The notes under the pieces: model-generated
Database searches by the model: none
What the model was told of the DNA's origin: nothing
Seen by the model: only the letters and a program-made list of their open reading frames with translations
Program-made: the position numbers and the translations under genes
Source: UBA7803 sp040219135
GTDB taxonomy: Bacteria > Pseudomonadota > Gammaproteobacteria > Pseudomonadales > Azotimanducaceae
Direction of reading: 5' to 3'
Assembly (NCBI GenBank): GCA_040219135.1
Contig: JAVJTA010000003.1
Span: 461,748-525,747 of the forward strand
DNA length: 64,000 nucleotides
In this document: piece by piece, positions 63,414 to 64,000 of the stretch
Numbering within the stretch: the first letter of the stretch is position 1
Layout of the letters: every line of letters starts with the position of its first letter

Positions 63414-64000
63414 ATGAGCAGAGATTCCACCCGCGCAGCGTCCGGCAAGTCCGACGGAAGGGACTCGAAGGAAGTGAGCAAGGACCCGAACAAGGACCGC
63501 GCGCTCAGCGCCGCGCTGGCGCAGATCGAACGCCAGTTCGGTAAAGGCTCGATGATGCGCCTGGGGGATCGCGAGCAGGTCAACGTGCCGGCGATTTCCA
63601 CCGGTTCCCTCGGCCTCGACGTGGCCCTCGGCGTCGGCGGCCTGCCGCGCGGCCGGGTGGTGGAGATCTACGGTCCGGAGTCCTCGGGCAAGACCACGCT
63701 GACCCTGCAGGTTATTGCCGAAGCGCAGCGCGCCGGCGGCACCTGCGCCTTCATCGACGCGGAACACGCCCTGGATCCGGTGTACGCCGAGCGCCTCGGG
63801 GTCAATACCGATGATCTGCTGGTGTCCCAGCCCGACACCGGCGAACAGGCTCTGGAGATCGCCGACATGGTGGTGCGCTCGGGCGCCGTGGACGTGGTGG
63901 TCATCGACTCGGTGGCAGCGCTCACACCCAAGGCGGAGATCGAGGGCGAGATGGGCGACTCCCACGTCGGCCTGCAGGCCCGGCTGATGAGCCAGGCGCT
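63414..64000 (+). CDS. recA: Recombinase RecA, N-terminal part (3' truncated by window)
   Basis: DNA strand-exchange protein and SOS co-protease. 195 complete codons are visible. The P-loop is GPESSGKTT; FIDAEHALDP, VIDSVAALTPKAEIEGEMGD and the start of the L1 loop region follow. From ATG 63414 (GGAGAG upstream) the protein has about 20 extra hydrophilic, Ser/Lys/Asp-rich residues compared with E. coli RecA. A GTG at 63474 would give a start of normal length, but its Shine-Dalgarno spacing is too short. The rest of the gene lies beyond the window. Confidence 0.97.
   Translation, partial: MSRDSTRAASGKSDGRDSKEVSKDPNKDRALSAALAQIERQFGKGSMMRLGDREQVNVPAISTGSLGLDVALGVGGLPRGRVVEIYGPESSGKTTLTLQVIAEAQRAGGTCAFIDAEHALDPVYAERLGVNTDDLLVSQPDTGEQALEIADMVVRSGAVDVVVIDSVAALTPKAEIEGEMGDSHVGLQARLMSQA

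Overview
The window is a 64 kb stretch of high-GC chromosome from a gammaproteobacterium. Almost all of it is core genes in the blocks typical of that class: lepA-lepB-rnc-era-recO; glnD-map next to rpsB-tsf-pyrH-frr-uppS-cdsA; rseP-bamA-skp-lpxD-fabZ-lpxA-lpxB-rnhB-dnaE; tilS-pyrG-kdsA-eno-ftsB-truD-pcm-nlpD-rpoS; fdxA-mutS; recA. Pseudomonas-type features are the 347-residue DapD, DapC, a MucD-like protease end, DUF4845 between lepB and rnc, and the dapC-glnD-map order. I cannot assign a genus. I saw no IS element, prophage, CRISPR array, tRNA or rRNA gene.

Layout. 1-9.8 kb (+): end of a Do-family protease, lepA, lepB, DUF4845, rnc, era, recO, rlmD, relA, adk. 9.8-11 kb: an AT-richer, purine-rich spacer and a Lys/Ala/Pro-repeat histone-H1-like protein. 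11-14 kb: moeA (-) divergent from tsaB-rsmJ (+). 13.7-27.2 kb (-): map-glnD-dapC, a 460 bp gap with a large inverted repeat, dapD-dapE-gspN-gspC-gspD, plsB. 27.2-45.8 kb (+): translation, lipid-carrier, CDP-diglyceride, outer-membrane assembly and lipid A genes, then dnaE and tilS. 46-54.3 kb (+): pyrG to rpoS. 54.4-63.1 kb (-): yejABEF, mutS, fdxA. The window ends inside recA (+), which has a LexA box.

The genes serve translation and ribosome maturation, cell-envelope construction (BamA, Skp, LpxA/B/D, FabZ, KdsA, PlsB, CdsA, UppS, DUF368, NlpD, FtsB), lysine/diaminopimelate synthesis, nitrogen and stringent signalling (GlnD, RelA, RpoS) and DNA repair (RecO, MutS, RecA).

The most interesting signals are departures from the core pattern. 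(1) The usual positions of the MEP isoprenoid genes dxr and ispD-ispF are empty, as are those of accA and surE. (2) rnc has no ATG, GTG or TTG start that would give a complete protein; an ACG at 3552 fits best. (3) RelA has synthetase, TGS and ACT regions but lacks the CC/HRADC zinc-finger segment used for ribosome docking. (4) LpxA lacks two basic active-site residues (K76 and H160 in E. coli numbering). (5) The glutamine-binding loop of CTP synthase is altered. Enzyme residue comparisons come from remembered E. coli and Pseudomonas sequences, not from alignments run here.
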